Origin: Quercus robur
Taxonomy: Eukaryota; Streptophyta; Magnoliopsida; Fagales; Fagaceae
Direction of reading: 5' to 3'
DNA: 64,000 nucleotides
NCBI RefSeq assembly: GCF_932294415.1
Contig: NC_065535.1
Coordinates: 10,411,282-10,475,281 of the forward strand
Within the stretch, counting starts at the first letter, position 1; each line of letters begins with the position of its first letter. Below, piece by piece: positions 61,051-64,000 of this stretch. A program made the translations under genes and the position numbers. The notes beneath the pieces are model-generated. The model ran no database searches, was not told the origin of the DNA, and saw only the letters and a list, made by a program, of their open reading frames with translations.

Positions 61051-62877
61051 CTGTCTCTTTCTCTAGAAAAAGTAAAACCCTAGAGCAAATATGGAAAATC
61101 AAATGTTAATGTTATTAATTTGGGTGAGCAAGCAAAACCAATAGTAAGATTCTTTGTAAAGGCTCCAATCATCACTGACCTGCTGCAACTTCACCAATCT
61201 ATAAATCCAACTTCAAGCATCAAATAATTTAAAAACGAAAGTGCTTCTGCGAACGTGCAATTATTTAATTTGATACAGTATTTTTTTTGTTAAAAATGAA
61301 AATGCCCCCTATCTAGCTACTCCCCTACCAGCAAGTCAGCTGTATGTATCATATTTTAAAGATAAACTTCAATCTGTACATAATTACACATGGGGTAGAG
61401 CTAGCAGCCTGGCACTCCCTCAATCCTCAAAAAAGAGAGATCACGATCACAACACAATCATTTTCCTGACCAACTATATAAAGATTAGGTAAAGGACTAG
61501 TACTTCAATCCTTTTCCATATTTCATTGCCAGCACAACAACATTCTATCATCACTATGTTACATTTACAGATGGTTTTTCTTTTGAGGAAATTAAAGATA
61601 TGCACTTCAATATTAAATCAAGTAACACAACTTCTTCTCTAACATTTATTTTTTATGTATAAACTATGGACTAAGGATCTCTTTGGTTAAATGTTTTGAA
61701 AGGCTAAAAGCGCTTTTTAAAACTCAAATTGATCTCTGTTTCACAACAATAACCCTTTATAACTTTTTACAAACACTTATTTTAAACTCAAAACATTGTT
61801 TTGTAATAGCTTATACAACACGTTCTAAGTTTAAGTCCCTTGTTAATAAGTGTTTGTTTATTTGTTTATTTTTGTTTTAAGTGTGTGCTTAATATAGTTT
61901 ATTTTTCAGTATATTTGGTTATAATTTTATATAATTTCTCTCTTTTTTTCCGAAGGTATATATGTCTTATTTTCATGCAACTTATTTTCTAAGTTAAATA
62001 AAAATTAATAAGTTTAAGCTATCCCCAAATAGATACTTAAAAAATAATAATATATATGTGCGTATTAGTGTCTAAATTATATTAGAGATTAAAAGACACT
62101 TATTAAGGTGACTTGGACTTACACCTATAAACCTATCAAGTTCATCCACTTTTTCACTTACTTAACAAAAACAAAATAGATTAAAAGAGTATTTTAAAAT
62201 TATGAATTTAAAAAGGCTCGACCTATTTCATGTTTAACTTGATGATGTGACAAATGCCAACATCACCTAGCGAGATTGAAAACCCTTGTCCGTAGATGCT
62301 GAAGGGCATTTTGTAATGGACCATCCAAGATCCGCGCCGTAAATAGACAAATCTTCCCGAAATATATATAGCGTCGGCATTCGGCACCACCCTTCGGAAT
62401 TTTATTTATGAGGAAAGCTTTATTTGTCTTTGAATAAAGGATGATTCTGATACTCTTATTCAAGCCAATAAATTTGACGATGGCCCTAATTATCATCTTT
62501 CAAAAGATATGCTATTTGTTATATTTATATCTAAATAGAACATGCATTTGAAATAGAATCGTCAAAATTGTTCTGATACGATATTTTAGCACTTTCCCAC
62601 CAAAACAAAACCCTAGCGCTAGAAAATGGTTAGGCAGGCACTGGGGGAGGATGATGATGATAATTGACCCTTTGAAACTTTGAAGAATTCTTTTTCACTA
62701 TATCTTTCAATTTTGTACGTGAAAGTGACAATATGGATCTCTTTTCAGATATGTATACATTGTTCCTTTGTTTTACACTTTTACTACAATCGATCTCGTA
62801 GGTTTACCTCGAATCAATTGTTGTTTGTCTATTTGCATAAAACGACAACCATAAAGTTTCCCTAGAAGAGATGAGAG

Positions 62878-62930
62878 AAAATGACATTGGGTTTGTTTAC
62901 CAAAAAAAAAAAAAAAATGACATTGGGTTT
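62878..62930 (+). repeat. Poly(A) micro-insertion flanked by identical 17-bp repeats
   Basis: 'aaaatgacattgggttt' at 62878-62894 and 62914-62930 flanks GTTTACC plus an A run. Confidence 0.8.
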
Positions 62931-63147
62931 CAAAGTGGGGTTGCTACTTAACACGCCAAACCACAAAAGGCATTTGAGATGAATCTGGCAGCCGAATGCA
63001 GTGAAACAATATTACAGTTAGTTACGGCAAAATTTGCGGAATAGTAGCTTTTTAGAAAAAAAATTTGGTGCATAATACGCGTTTGAAACTATTTTGTAAG
63101 TTAGATTATTTTTTGAACTCGATTTGAAGCAGTGTGTAGTAAGGACC

Positions 63148-63318
63148 AAATTTAGATATAGTACCTTAGGTACTGTTCTTTAGATTCCTTTCTTAAGATT
63201 CAGTCATGTGTCTACTTAACTAAAAAATACACTTTTTTCTGATGAAAAAAAATCCACATGGTAAAATCTTAAAAGAGAAACTTAAGGAACAGCACCTAAG
63301 TACTGTACCTAAGTCTTG
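63148..63318. mobile_element. MITE with about 60-bp inverted repeats
   Basis: The left arm 'tagatatagtaccttaggta' followed by 'ctgttct' mirrors the right arm 'ggaacagcacctaagtactg' followed by 'tacctaag'. Related copy at about 38567-38755. Confidence 0.75.
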
Positions 63319-63909
63319 CTCATCCAACAATATTGAATGAAACTCGTGATTGTCAAACTCGAATTTCTGCCCAAACTCGAGTTCCAAAAATAGCCTAACT
63401 TACAAAATATTCATCAATGTGTTGATTTCCTAAAATTTTTCTAAAATCATGCTATCTGGCAAATTTTTTCCTTAAAGTTACTATTTTGTAACCAGCCATT
63501 CACCACTCAAATCCCATAGAGAATTTATGGGCAAACGTGAAAACGATTGCCTAATTTATTTAATGGTGGGAATATTGTGTTTGACATTTGTCATTACGTG
63601 TAAAAAATTGCATTGCACGTGCTATTGTGCTATGTACGGCCCTGATGTTTAATTATTTTTATAAAGAAAAATTTTAAAAGCATAACAAAATTTCACTGTA
63701 TTTTTATAATACTTTTATTTTGAGTTGTGTTGAGTCTTAATATATATTTCTTTTCTTTTATTATATTTTGATCTCCAACGAATTGACAATTTAGTTTTTT
63801 GTGAAAATATTGAGATATTTTATTGTACTTGTAAAAGAACTTTTTGGATAAATTAACATTGGTCTTTTTAAGAAATGAAAATTTTAACATTAGTCTAATT
63901 TTTTTTATA

Positions 63910-64000
63910 ATGATATTCGGTAGTCTAGTGATAAGAGATTTGAATCCTAAGTGTTTTTCTTATGAAGACCAAGATGTGCTAATTAGTTGATAAATTAACA
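63910..64000 (+). repeat. SINE-like tRNA-derived sequence at the window end
   Basis: 'ggtagtctagtgataag' (box A-like) and 'gatttgaatcctaag' (box B-like) are spaced as in a tRNA-derived SINE. Cut by the window edge. Confidence 0.4.

Larger units (their letters stand above)
59691..64000. other. Right-hand intergenic region
   Basis: Contains a SINE (59849-60011) with a partial copy just before it, a tandem duplication (about 60842-61050), a CpG-bearing patch with a telo-box (62263-62640), a poly(A) micro-insertion (62878-62930), a MITE (63148-63318) and a SINE-like end (about 63910-64000). No confident gene. Confidence 0.55.

Noticed and set aside
1..64000. CRISPR arrays, bacterial operons, organellar gene blocks
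   Set aside because: Repeats seen are microsatellites, transposons and SINEs; genes are spliced nuclear plant genes.

Overview
This is a stretch of an AT-rich nuclear plant chromosome. It has multi-exon genes with GT-AG introns, long (TA)n and (GA)n microsatellites, tRNA-derived SINEs, MULE, hAT, PIF/Harbinger-like and Helitron elements, and proteins that read as plant families. A woody eudicot is likely. A Fagaceae relative is only a guess, because no species-specific marker was available to me.

Three host genes are legible, all on the minus strand. (1) An atypical bHLH transcription factor of the bHLH112/bHLH123 group starts at 5558 and runs off the left edge; six exons down to 140 can be assigned. 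(2) A cyclin-T gene (CDS 43123 to 39643, six coding exons, 426 aa) has a non-coding first exon near 44.4 kb. A decayed tandem copy that keeps introns lies downstream at about 35.1-37.3 kb. (3) A complete anamorsin/DRE2 gene (51659 to 46260, eight coding exons, 273 aa) has its start codon as the last three bases of its first exon, followed by a 1.36-kb intron. These act in separate processes: transcriptional control, P-TEFb-type transcription elongation, and cytosolic Fe-S cluster assembly. Nothing suggests they work together.

The rest is mostly mobile DNA, with several boundaries readable to the base from target-site duplications (TSDs). At 9437-10658 is a 1.2-kb MULE with nearly identical inverted ends and a perfect 9-bp TSD. 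At 13907-14709 is a solo LTR with a 5-bp TSD. At 15726-16359 is a hAT element with an 8-bp TSD and a MITE inside it. At 22189-29477 is a three-level nest: a hAT element holds a 6.5-kb MuDR-like MULE, whose transposase remnant is itself split by a 507-bp Tourist-like element. The MULE carries a second, intact, convergently oriented ORF for a GRF zinc-finger/coiled-coil protein, so its layout resembles maize MuDR (mudrA/mudrB). At 55643-59690 is a Helitron with an internal tandem duplication, one copy of which is split by a 2-kb PIF/Harbinger-like element that carries its own MITE. A LINE remnant (29.9-30.9 kb) and about ten SINE copies or fragments fill other gaps.

The most unusual pattern lies outside the usual feature types. 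At nine or more places a 14-22 bp direct repeat flanks a tiny insert, usually a few nucleotides plus a short homopolymer A (or T) run. These look like extremely 5'-truncated retroposition events. Remaining intergenic DNA is low-complexity AT-rich sequence in which I see no further gene.
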